Source: Auricularia sp. M13 (taxonomy: Eukaryota; Basidiomycota; Agaricomycetes; Auriculariales; Auriculariaceae). Taken from it: a stretch of 64,000 bases of DNA. The stretch covers positions 124,001 to 188,000 of the forward strand of contig CM073199.1 of the NCBI GenBank assembly GCA_037042915.1. Reading direction: 5' to 3'. The position numbers and the translations under genes were made by a program. This document shows, in pieces, positions 30,637 to 41,086 of this stretch (within the stretch, counting starts at the first letter, position 1; each line of letters begins with the position of its first letter). Under the pieces are notes generated by a model, which saw only the letters and a program-made list of their open reading frames with translations, did not search any database and had not been told where the DNA came from.

Positions 30637-32050
30637 TAGTCTGTATCAAATCACACCTGCCTACACCACCAAACGAGTTCCCGGTCAGCCGGATGCCGCC
30701 GCGCGAATGTCCGTGATACTTCTTCCTCCGTGATCGAATAGATGTTCCCCATACATCTGCAAGACGTCTGCCGGGCAGGATGCCCTAAGCATGTTTGGCC
30801 ATCCTGCCACAGGATGTTGGACATCCGATGTCCTTTGAGCCTTTCCTTCTGAGTGACCGAAAATGCGCCTCCCTCAAGAAAAGGAGACACCTGCCATTCT
30901 AGAGTCCTCAACTAGGTCTAGATTGATGCTCAGCAACATCGATTCAAAGGGCGAGGTCAACGACACAAAGTCGAGCCGCCGTCGAACGCGGAAACGGACG
31001 GCGCACGGACCTGATCATGACTTGCCTCGTGCACGCGCAAAGCCCCGATTTCCCCTCTTGATCACCCAGCCCTGCTGGCAATTCTTCACTGTCGCGTTCA
31101 CCTTCAAGATTTTCACCTCCCGCGCACCTCAGGCCGAAAATCCAGACTTTGTCCCTGTTCAGTCAAGCTGCATGCTCAGGCTTGCTCCCTGTTCCTCTGC
31201 CTGTTCTGTTGTCTGTGCCCTGCCTGCTCTGACTCTGAGTCGCGTTCTGCTGGCTTCGCTCCCTCCTGATCGACCTGGCTGTTCTGCATCCTGAAGGCTC
31301 TCCGTTGTACTTCACTGACATTCCTTTTTGCCCGCAGTCATACCCATTCCATGCAGGACCACATTACATTTTGTATATATACTAATACTTGCCCCAATAA
31401 ATATATCACAAATATTTTGCCATCTCTTGTCCGGCCAATGAACTGAGAAACCGTAAAACCCAAATTGACTCATTTATTGAGATCCAAATGTCGAAACCCA
31501 CAATTGCTTTCAGGTGTCAGTGCTGCTCCAAGCTGGATGTGGCCAGAATATGCTCATTGCATGTCCGGGCAGGATGTCCCTCGGACATCCAGGTCTGTGG
31601 AGTCTCCGTGCATAATAGGAATTACATCCTGCTGATGTTTGGTGAAGATCGTCCAGCTGCCGAGCGACCGGCATCCGGAGCTTCGCTGTTTGACATCCCG
31701 CAAACATCCGTCTCGCGCCTTGGTGTAATAGAGAGCCCCCAATTCGGCTGGGGCCGTGATGCACGTGATCGAAACGCGTCGTGTCCAAGTCGCCAAAACA
31801 AAATCTCTCCTATATTTCAGACGGGTATTCAAGGGGAATTGAAACTCATCTCAGGTTGTGCAGCCCGCCTGCAGGATTGGGACTTCTCTACGAAGCGCAC
31901 GACCGTCCCAAAGACCTAAGCGCCGGTCACGGATCAGGGCGGATCAGCGATTGCCTCCGAATTGGGGGCTCTCTATCAGGGGGGCGCGTATTGATGCAGA
32001 CTTTAATTCGAACGATTATCTTCGAACTTCAAAGTCTGCGAAGGAGACTA
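30637..32050. mobile_element. Non-autonomous DNA transposon in F-box gene
   Basis: A 1,414 bp insertion between two copies of GCCGATGTG. Its ends are TAGTCTGT... and ...GGAGACTA, a 6 bp terminal inverted repeat. A 9 bp target duplication is typical of Mutator-like elements (8-11 bp); an 8 bp reading would fit hAT. Inside lie related GGGCAGGATG words at about 30777 and 31567, the second within a hairpin GGATGTCC/GGACATCC, and an AT-rich patch near 31370-31420. No transposase frame was recognised, so it depends on another element. Confidence 0.75.
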
Positions 32051-32733
32051 GCCGATGTGCTGCCAGCAATTGCCACCCGCATGGATCACGTACAGAACTT
32101 GTGGACGGCGCTGCATCATAATCAAGCGGCCGACCTCTTCACTGCTATTTGCCATCCTGCACCAGTGCTTGAAGAGTTTGAGCTTTTCATACGGTCGCCG
32201 TCGAGTATTCCACTGCCTGTGCTGCCCGTCGACTCATTTGCTGGCGCTGCGCCCAACCTTGTGTTTGCTGGCTTTCGCGACGTTAGCCTTGTGGATGCCG
32301 CATACCCAGCATTCACCAACGTAGCCAAGGTAGACTTTGGATTCGGTCGGACGGAAGGGTTCTACCTCGTACCAACGCTGTTCGACGTCTTTCCGCGCAT
32401 GCGCCGCTTTGCCTTGCTGACAGGACGGCTCAGTATTCCCGAGGACTTCGAGTTCCCAGCCAAGATTCCAGCGGACGTCGAACTGCTCAATTGTGTCATG
32501 AACCCGGCTTCTCTCGACTTCGCGGTCAGTATAATACCGTACCAGTCCATCCGAACCGTGCGCGTCGGCGGCGCCGGAAGCGACGTCGTGTCGTCCTTGG
32601 TGCAGCAGCTCCCTGGGAACCTTACCGTCGATATAATCGATCGCCGGCGCCAGTGTCGCGAGCTGTTCGACATTTGCGTGACCAGCACCGAGACGAAGTT
32701 TCAGCGCATCTTCGCGCAGTCGGCGCGCTAGTA

Positions 32734-33154
32734 CCAAGGGGTGGTGATCGGCAAAATCCGGTACATTACGTTAGCATGGATGGGTCCTTCGCCCGAGGCT
32801 TGCAGAGGTTGCCGACCCCTGACTCCGGCGGAGCCGGAGGCATCTAGGGACCTCCGGCAGTCATATTCTCTGTCAAAGTGTGATCAGAGAGGTAAAAAGG
32901 CTTGGCTAGACATCAGTTTGGAGCTTTCACAAGGCCGGACAGTTATTCAATACACACTGCATGCAGTGAACACGTGCTCGCTTCCGCGATGATCACGTGA
33001 TCACAGCCCGCGAACATCAGATCCGAACCAATTCGGAGTCAAATCCGCGGTTTCGGAGGTAAATCCGCGGAAATAGGATGGATGGGTCTCCCCTCGGTGG
33101 CTTGCAGCGGTTACCAACCCGGTGCCGTTGGTTTTGCTTCCGGTCACCCCTTGG
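32734..33154. mobile_element. Short inverted-repeat element (MITE-like) in F-box gene
   Basis: A 421 bp insertion with 10 bp terminal inverted repeats CCAAGGGGTG / CACCCCTTGG, bordered by CTAGTA on both sides (or CTAGTACC if the CC is counted in the target, which would fit the 8 bp of hAT). Two internal direct repeats start GGATGGGTC near 32777 and 33080. No coding capacity. Confidence 0.82.
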
Positions 33155-33841
33155 CTAGTACCTCGCGGGCGTCAAACCGCCCGTCGCATTCCTCCGCGAC
33201 CCCGACTTCGCGGAGCGTGTCGTGCAGCTCTCCATCCCGAACGCGCTCTGGGGCTTCCTCACGCCGCACATGCTACCCTTGCCCAACCTCGAAGAGCTCG
33301 TCATTGGCTTTCAGTCGTCGGATTTGCCCGTTCTTGGTACAAAGTGGAGCATGTCGTGTCCCAAGCTGCAACGGCTACGCCTGTCGACTAGTATCGCCGA
33401 CACGGTGTACGTGCAGACCGAGAAACTCGCGGCTTTTGTCACGGTGTCTCTGCGAGATGTACCCGCATCTTTACCGCCGGTGCTCCAGCTGGACGGCGTC
33501 ATCCTGGAAGGTGAGCGCGATTGTATTAGGAACAGCCTTTGTGCACCGGGCGAGGTGAAGGTGCGTTTTATATGGCTCGTGCTACTGTCGCTTGTCCTCC
33601 TACTTAATTGACAATAACGCAGACAAGCAGTCGATATCTGAGCGTTCCTCTGCCTGAGAAAGCTATAGAATAATGCTCGGTTCTCGTAATTCCTAAGTGG
33701 ATGTTGTACTTCACTATCTTACGTATTTCAGCTCTTATTCCTTGTATCACTTTGAAATCCTGATTGAGCGCCCGTGATGGAGGATCCACCGCAGCAGAGA
33801 CCCACCACGCACTGCGTCTCGCCGTGGAAGGTTATACCTAC

Positions 33842-35380
33842 CTACGTCCATCCAAGCAAGTCGTCTTTGCGGTCCGGTTCTACAATATGCTCGTCCTCCA
33901 GCTCAAAATTGGGCACCAACGCAACGAGCTCCGCTGCGTTGTCCAGAATGGCGGTGACAAGCTCGAGGCCCTTGAGCGCCACGGTCTCCAACCGCGGCGC
34001 GTCAAGATGGAACCTGACAAAATCCAACGCAAGATGCGGCGCGAGGCGCATCACGCACTCATGCCGCCTCGAGCCGAAGGTCAGCCTGCGTAGTTTGGGG
34101 CACTCCAGCACGCGGCTGCGCTCGCGAGGCAGTAAAAACACGCTGTTGTGCCCGTCCTGCGCCTGGTACTGCGGCGCGAGGATCTGCAGCGTGAGCTCCT
34201 GCAGGGACTCTGCGCGCGGGAAGGGCTCGCCAACGGCCAGCACCAGCTCGCCGACGAGCAGCCACGTGAGGTTCGCAAACAGCGCGCCGCCCGGCCGCGC
34301 GCCGATGGGCAGGTCGAGCACCGTGCGCTGCGGCCGCGAGCGGTCCGTCGCGGGCCACATGTCGACGTTGAGCTCGAGCTCGGAGAGTGAGAGTGCGAAC
34401 GTGTTGAGCCGCATGCACGACACGTTGGGCGAGAACGAGCTGAGCTCGGTGAGCATGTCGACGGCGTCCTCGGCGTCGACGGCGCGGTTGTACGAGACGC
34501 AGACATGCGGGATCGATTTATGGTCCAACTCCCGAAGAAGCCGTCCAGGATTAATATTGGTGTGGTTGGATATGATAACCAGGTCCTTGACCGACGACGG
34601 AACCTGAACCCGATGGTCGGCATCTGAGTCGATATCGTCGTTCCATTCGTCAATCTCCAGTGCCAAAGACTCGACTCCGGGAAAAGCATTGCATATTTTG
34701 GTAACATCGTCCGCGCACATGGCAGCGGTGTTGGCGACGAGCAGCGACTCTACGCTGGGCAATACTACCCGAGCCAGCGCCTCAAAGTCGACATGCATCT
34801 TCACAAAGCACAAATGAGGCGCAAGGCCGCCGAACAGAGGAAGCGCGTCGTCATAGTCATTTGCGGGGTTGTAGTTGTCCGCAGCATCGAGGAGTCGGAA
34901 AGTACGCAGCCGCGGCGCAGGGAGCGAGAGAACGCGCGCGAGTTCTATCTTTGCGACGAGTCGCTGCTTCTGGTCCATCTGGATGCGCAGAAAGACACAG
35001 CGCGACATATGTTTCCGCAAACACAAGCAGACCTCTTTCCAGTTATGGCGGTCGATGCGGATGTCCAGATTCAAATCGGCCGCGGCAGAGCGTCCGAGGA
35101 GACGTGTGAGCGCGCCTGGGCGTTTCGAACGCCACGTCACCGAGGACCAGACGGATGGCGCTGCATGCATAAGCATATAATACCAGTGGGTGCATACATA
35201 GCCGACTTGAACGATGTCCTCAAGCGACGGCAGCCACTCGAATATCGCGACGAGCAATTCCGGAGGTAGTCGCATAATCGATAGAGTCCTGTTGTAGTTG
35301 CGGGAGAATGTAGCCAACTGCCTATGCACACTGGTGAGAACTTTGCGGATAGTTTCTTGTGCGCAGAGTGTGGGATGCAT
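33842..35380 (-). CDS. F-box protein, 512 residues (duplicate 2 of 24.3/33.8 kb pair)
   Basis: Open frame from ATG (MHPTLCAQETIRKVLTSVHR) with the F-box at residues about 36-85 (MRLPPELLVAIFEWLPSLED ... HAAPSVWSSVTW) and a C-terminus ending KDDLLGWT. Nearly identical over its length to the 24.3 kb gene, in the same orientation, with the duplication reaching past both ends. A conserved upstream segment with its own ATG at 35535 (MSSSTRHAQCVRILDTVV) may be a first exon; the splice is unresolved. The two copies differ by scattered, mainly silent changes, which suggests both have been under selection since duplication. Probable SCF substrate receptor. Confidence 0.85.
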   Translation of the reverse strand: MHPTLCAQETIRKVLTSVHRQLATFSRNYNRTLSIMRLPPELLVAIFEWLPSLEDIVQVGYVCTHWYYMLMHAAPSVWSSVTWRSKRPGALTRLLGRSAAADLNLDIRIDRHNWKEVCLCLRKHMSRCVFLRIQMDQKQRLVAKIELARVLSLPAPRLRTFRLLDAADNYNPANDYDDALPLFGGLAPHLCFVKMHVDFEALARVVLPSVESLLVANTAAMCADDVTKICNAFPGVESLALEIDEWNDDIDSDADHRVQVPSSVKDLVIISNHTNINPGRLLRELDHKSIPHVCVSYNRAVDAEDAVDMLTELSSFSPNVSCMRLNTFALSLSELELNVDMWPATDRSRPQRTVLDLPIGARPGGALFANLTWLLVGELVLAVGEPFPRAESLQELTLQILAPQYQAQDGHNSVFLLPRERSRVLECPKLRRLTFGSRRHECVMRLAPHLALDFVRFHLDAPRLETVALKGLELVTAILDNAAELVALVPNFELEDEHIVEPDRKDDLLGWT

Positions 35381-36483
35381 CCTGAGAAAGTAAACAAGGG
35401 GTCCGCCACAGGCAGCAAAGGCTCCACGTACTCAATGCCTTGCTCTACATTAGCGCCTAAGGCTGCATCACACAGGTCTAATACCACCGTATCGAGTATG
35501 CGCACACATTGAGCGTGTCTGGTCGAGGATGACATCCTTGTGGGTGGTTGCGGCGCGAGTGTCCAAGTGGCTGTGTGAGTTTGTGCTCCGACATTATCCG
35601 GAGCCTTTGCGGCAAAACCCACCAAGCAGCAGTTACAAATCTCACTGGTCGCGGCTCATCCCCAAAGCTGAATCGCGCATAATTAGTGCTACCTTGTTTC
35701 TTATCAAATTGGAAGCCGTGATTCGAAATGTCTGCTCTCGACGACTCCCTAGTTCACGCGTTGTGGTCGGTAATGGCGAATTTTTCGTCCAGCATCGGCA
35801 TTGCATAGCGCGGGGCCAGCGTAACTTCTATTGCGCACGACTGCTTGGTTCACGGCTACACCGAGAATCCTCGAGAATGCCACGGTCTAATCACTCAGTC
35901 CATCCCTCGACGCGTCATAAGCACAGAAGCCTCCAAATTCTGAGGCCAAGGAAAATTTACTTGGTGTGCGCAGTTATCGTGGAATGTAACGTCGCGTCGC
36001 TTCTCCGGGAGATGTATTATCTAGCGACTGAAGCCGCCACGACGAGCGCAAGACAAGGAGTCGCAGCAAATGACGAACCAACATACGTACCCAAGCTCAA
36101 GCTCAAGTCGGCTCTCGAGACACAGTGTTGAATATGCAAGCACAGGGCTCAGGAAGTCAGTGGTGCCCGAGATTGTGGTTGGCGAATGTTCAAACTCGGC
36201 AGCAGAGGAACAGAGAAGAACCGGTAGAGCACATAGGGCCGTTGATGAGGAAAGCCACGGAAAGCATAGTACATGCTGCCATAGAGAGCATGCTTGCAGT
36301 ACCCGAGCCAGTGGTGCTCGCGGTCAGAGGGCAACTTCGTCCATGTGGCTGTGCGCAACCCCGGCCAAAGTTCCCCGAGATAACTGCGAGATGACAAACC
36401 TGAGTTTGTCCTTTATTATGTCGGCGGATAGAATAGAACGAAACGGTACTGATACAAGGATTAACAATTCAGGAATACGGTTC
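35381..36483. other. Duplication flank, no confident gene
   Basis: About 35381-35840 matches 25907-26360. From 35840 to 36483 there are moderately long open frames on the plus strand, none with a recognised domain or clear exon structure. Confidence 0.5.
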
Positions 36484-39400
36484 TCAAGCATGTCCGTTCG
36501 GCGATATCGTGACTGGCGCGCACTTCACGACGCGCTGGCCCACGGACACCCCATTCTCCCCAGTCCCTGTAGCGCCATCTCTGCAGACTGCATTCACATG
36601 GCGTAAGACTGTATCATAGACATCGCCCTTGTTCGCAGCCGTTGGACTCATCCAGCAGTCCAGGTGCCCGCGGCCGACAAATAGAACGCGCTCGTATAGC
36701 TCAGCGCCAAATGACATCCGCAGAAGCGTATAGCTGGTGTCAGTGGCCTCCGGTGCGTAGACCACATTGTCGGCGCCAGAGAAAAGCAGAATGGGAATGC
36801 CGCGCAGGTTCTCAAGGGCAGGGTCGACAGTCTCAGCGTCCAACGCGCTGGCATTCTTTGGAGGTGGGACGAGCAGCGGCTTGCCGGTGTTGTTCAGAAC
36901 AACGTGCTCGCGTCCCATGGCGGTCAGATGGCGAAGCGTGTTCATCGATGCGCCGCCGAGTAACTGATCCAGTCGGTCGTGAGTAGCGTCGTTCAGGTTG
37001 GCGTGGGTCCACAGCCGGCCGAAAGCGAGTTCGCTGCGGTGGCAGACAGGCGAGCTGCAAATCTCCTTTCGCCCTCCCACAGGATACAGCCGCAGCAGCT
37101 GAGTCAGCGCGCCCTGCACGAGACCGGGTTGGGGCACACAATCGAAATACGATGTGCGCGCGAGAGTCTGATAGAAACCCGGCAGCGGAAGACCAGCCTT
37201 GATGCGGTTGACAGAACCAAGAATGGGGTGCATGAAGACATTCGACGCAGTCAGGCCGCGAATCCAATCGCGAGCGGGAAGGGTGCCGTCAAGAATACCG
37301 CAGGCAAGTGCAACAGAGCCAGCGCAGTGAGCAATAACATAGAATTTCTCCTTGTTCCCGCGCAGCCACACCGCCTCGAGCGCGGCGCGGATATCTAGAC
37401 GAGCGTCGTAGGTAGTCCACCCGGGCTTCGCCTTAGAGTTAGGAGTGCGCCCGACGCGATGAACGACTGTGAAGCAGCGATAGCCCGCGTTGGTGAAGTG
37501 CTCGATGGCGTTCCGCGGAATGGTGGACAGAGCAAAGATCTGCTCGTCAACAGATGCACCGGGAATGAGCACCAGGTTCGGGACCTTGCCTCAGATGACA
37601 CGAGTCGGCTCCCACATCTGCATCTCCGAGACAACCCCGTCAGACGCCGTGACGGTAAAGCGCTCTGAAGGCACGGGTCTAGCAGTCAGAGGGGCCGCCG
37701 TTCGGATGAGCTGCTGAGCCGGAAAAAACGGCGCGAAGAAGACGCGAGTAATCTGGCGCGTGAAGAACTGGAGGAAGCCGCCAAGCCCAGCGATGCGCGC
37801 AAAAATGTTGACGCCGGTGATCTCGACGGATGCCAGCTCGCGCACAAAGTCGCTCTTCTCGATCTTGAGTACACCGCGGCCGACGACCTCAGATCCCTTC
37901 GTTACCGTGACGAACAGCGTGGAGGTCTCCTCCCAGATGTCTGAGACGCTGAACGCAGCGGCGTTATTTACAACCTTGTAGCCGTTGAAATGTAGCGTCT
38001 GGCCATCCGTTCCGATCATGTCGAAATCGTACGTGAGGTTGCGCGTATCCGGCGTGCGTTCGTCCAGCGTAAACAGCCCAAACTTGCCGCGCGTCACCAT
38101 ATGTGGGCTGCCGGGCAACGCGCTCGAAAAGGTGCCCGTGAGCGTCGCTGGATGATCGCTCCGCGACAGTACTGAGATGCATCAGTTGCCGAGCCATATC
38201 TTCCGCGGTAGCAGAATGAAAACGCACAGGAATCTTCGTCAAACGCGTTGACGCTGAGGAAGAATTGCGCGTCATGCAAGTCCGAACGGGCTTGCGACGC
38301 TGCGACGCCGAACTGCTCTATCTCGCCGCCGACGTGCACGAAGCCGGTCATGATCTCTGTGAAACCGATTCCAGTTGTCCCATTCTTGCGCGCGCGAATG
38401 AGCGCGGCTTCGGTCGGGTCGTTAGCAGGCTGCGTAGGGTGCTGCGGCAAGCCGAAGAGATCTAGCAAGCCTGAAGGAATGTAAGCGAGGAAGGGAATTG
38501 TCACGGTAGACGTACCGTTCTTGGTTTCGTAGTTGATGCTGACGCCGAACTTGGCAGCGACACCTTCAACAGCCCGTTCAGCGAGCGCGGTGATTGTGGC
38601 GAAAGGGTTCACGCCCAGCGCAGCGGGCACAATGGCACCATCAGCGACTACGAGCCCCTCGTGCACGCCACCATTGTCGTCTAGCACTTCGCCGAGATGG
38701 CTGGTCGCGCGGCCGAGGTTCATCCCGCCGATAGCGTGCACAGTGACCTCGGCCTGACCGAGCAGCGAGTAGAAAGGACTCTGGACAAGCGTGCCACCGA
38801 GCCGCGCAAGTGTCTCGCTGATCTCGCGGACGTGCTCCGCACGGCCAACGCCCTGGAACACGAGCGCCGGGTCCGATGTCTCGGGGTCGAGCGTCATCAC
38901 GGCCTGGTTGGAATCGTGCGACATGACTAGGTAGACCTGCGTGTGCTCGACGCTGCCGCCTGGCGCATAGGGGCCGAGGAATCGACTCGTCATGCGGCGT
39001 GCTGCGCGGGCGAGCATTGAGTCTGTCCGCGAGGTGCTGAGCGTGACGCAGCCAGGCGACAGCTCGAGCATCGGCTGCATGAACGGCGCGAGCGACGATG
39101 CTATGGCGCCCTCTTCTATGACGAAGCCATCCAGCGGGTTCTCTGTGTCACGGCAATCGATAACGCCGGTAATGGTCGGTCCAACGGGACGTTCGGGAAG
39201 AGGGTGCTCGCGGCCGATTCCGTTGACTTCGTGCGGGAGGTTGTACCTAAAATTGCACCGATTCAGTGACATTCCCGCGACGACGCAACTTGCGCGCACC
39301 CGAATGCGAGGATGTCGCCGTTCCCGCTCATGTCCTTCCCGACCTCGTTCGACATGCGCAGGCCGAGCTGTTTACTGCGCAGCATGATCTCCGTCGAACC

Positions 39401-40523
39401 GAGCGCGCCAGCGCCGACGAAGACCATCTTCTTCGCGTGCACCCACATAAGGTGCTCGTATATGTCCTCGCCGAACTTGCCGCGCTTAGCGCCATGCCAC
39501 GCGAAGAAAACGAGGTATCCCTCGCCGGTGGGATGCTTCTTGACGTAGCGCGCCTCGCACTCGCAGAATCTGAAACGCCCGTCAGCTCCTGTCCAGCCAC
39601 AAGCGCGCAGTGCGTACATTTCGGCGCCCCAGTTCCAGGCATCAGCGACGTATGTCACCAGGGTCGTCGACTTCGACCCGTCGTTGACGCCCGTGGTGTC
39701 CTGTCCGCTGAGCGTGCTAGCGCGCATTTCGACACCGGAGCTGTTGGGCCCGTCAACAAAGCGCGTCGTCTGCGGCGGGCGGTAGAATTTGCTGGCTATG
39801 CCGAGCTGCGCCGCCAGTTGCTCGAGCGTCTGGAGTTTCTTGAGCGCCGGGAATGACTCCGGATATGGCTCGGGTTGCAGCATATCGGCCGCTCGCTGGT
39901 AATCTGCGAGACGCAGTTTCAGCGTACGCCGGCTACACTCAAGGCACGCAGACGTACATTTATTCAGGCTGGACGGGTCGTCGCGGATCTCGCGAGGCCA
40001 GTATTTCAGCGCCAGCGTACGCTCATCGGCCTTGAGGAAGATATTTGCATTGAGCAGACTCGTTCCGCCCAGACCTTATCATACGGTTAGCGTTTGCGAC
40101 GGAAAAGAAAAATTCTTACCATTTGCGACAAAGGCGTTCTGACCGCTACCGAGGAAGAGGTGGTACAGACCGGTAGGATCGCCTCCCTCAACGGGTATGC
40201 GCAGTCGTTTGCGATCGTCAGGAGCCAAAGTTCCGGACACATGAATCTGAGGCGCAGCGTCTTTGAGCGTTGCTGGGTACTCGCCCGCTGCAAATCAAAG
40301 ATGGTGAGCGTGGGGGCGGTTTAAAAAAAACTGACGAAGACGCACGCCACCGCTCCTTTCCCCGCTCGAGCACGCAAACCGTCTGGCGCCCGCGCGCCAT
40401 CCGCGACGCAGCGACGCCGCCGCCATACCCGGAGCCGATGACCACGACGTCGTACGACGGGCGCAGAAGTTCGACTGGGCGCGAGATCCGAGGGAACGAC
40501 TGGGTCGTGTGAGGTGTGGGCAT
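36484..40523 (-). CDS. GMC oxidoreductase / alpha-beta hydrolase fusion, copy 2, with in-frame TGA
   Basis: Eight exons (40346-40523, 40120-40287, 39958-40074, 39618-39903, 39300-39569, 38516-39246, 38228-38470, 36484-38171) match the introns of the 10.8 kb copy one for one and keep frame for 1,227 codons. FAD loop VVVIGSGYGGGVAASR near residues 25-40; hydrolase elbow AHCAGS, acid GADN and GRGHLD are all present. One TGA at 37591-37593 (codon 858) lies in the linker, just before the hydrolase, where copy 1 has Gly (GGT). Everything after it stays open. It may therefore yield only an 857-residue oxidoreductase, two products, or be a young pseudogene. No other break was seen. Substrate unknown; intracellular, as no signal peptide is visible. 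Confidence 0.82.
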
Positions 40524-41086
40524 GATTGATGAGAAGAAAAGAGAGCTACCGAGGGAAGCGCGCCTTTAATGTTTGGGCACTCGGATTCCGTTACAAAGTG
40601 TTCAATAAGCGCATCGCCCCGTCGGCGCTTCGGAGTGGCAGAATGCCGGCGCTAGCACTGTGAACACTATCACCGACCGACCGGCGACGCCGGATTGGAG
40701 ATCGACCAGGTCACCTAGAGCTCCAGAATACGCGATGAAAGTAGAAGCAGGAGAATAGGTCTTGAAAAACAAGCAGATGAGCAGTCAGATTGTATTGTCG
40801 AACTGGAAGTCAGACAGCCATTCCTGTTGATGCATTCAGGCACAGCAACACAACGGCGCTTCCAGGGAGTGGAACGCTCAACAAGCGCTCAATGACCGCA
40901 AATCCGCTGCCAAGAAAATACCGAGAGTATTGAACAAGGCAAGTATCGGAATGTCGAAAACGCACTACGAGCATATTTTGATAGCATTTGGCGCCTTGTC
41001 CGAGTGCGGCCTGAGCCACAAGTACGCGAGCAGGTAGGTCATGCAAGCGGATGAGGGGTAAAGACCGGAAACAGATTTAAACACCG
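40524..41086. other. Intergenic between GMC fusion and F-box gene
   Basis: Divergent promoters of the GMC fusion (minus) and the F-box gene (plus) lie here. No further gene seen. Confidence 0.5.

Larger units (their letters stand above)
30361..33611 (+). pseudogene. F-box gene broken by two DNA-transposon insertions (pair D)
   Basis: Three blocks of one F-box gene are seen: 30361-30636 (MLFACKASLPSELIYRILDY..., F-box ending HPTYWRYLCL), 32051-32733 and 33155-33611. They align in order with the intact paralogues at 7.7 and 28.2 kb. Two insertions separate them: 30637-32050, flanked by the 9 bp repeat GCCGATGTG, and 32734-33154, flanked by CTAGTA. A TAG also lies at the second junction where the paralogues have CGG. 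The 3' end differs from the paralogues, running into IWLVLLSLVLLLN. The gene cannot make a full-length F-box protein; a short product from the first block is possible. It shares the leader TTCCGGACCGTC with its relatives. Confidence 0.85.

Noticed and set aside
36070-36606. 178-codon plus-strand frame next to the second GMC fusion
   Set aside because: It overlaps the 3' end of the GMC fusion on the other strand and shows only low-complexity sequence.
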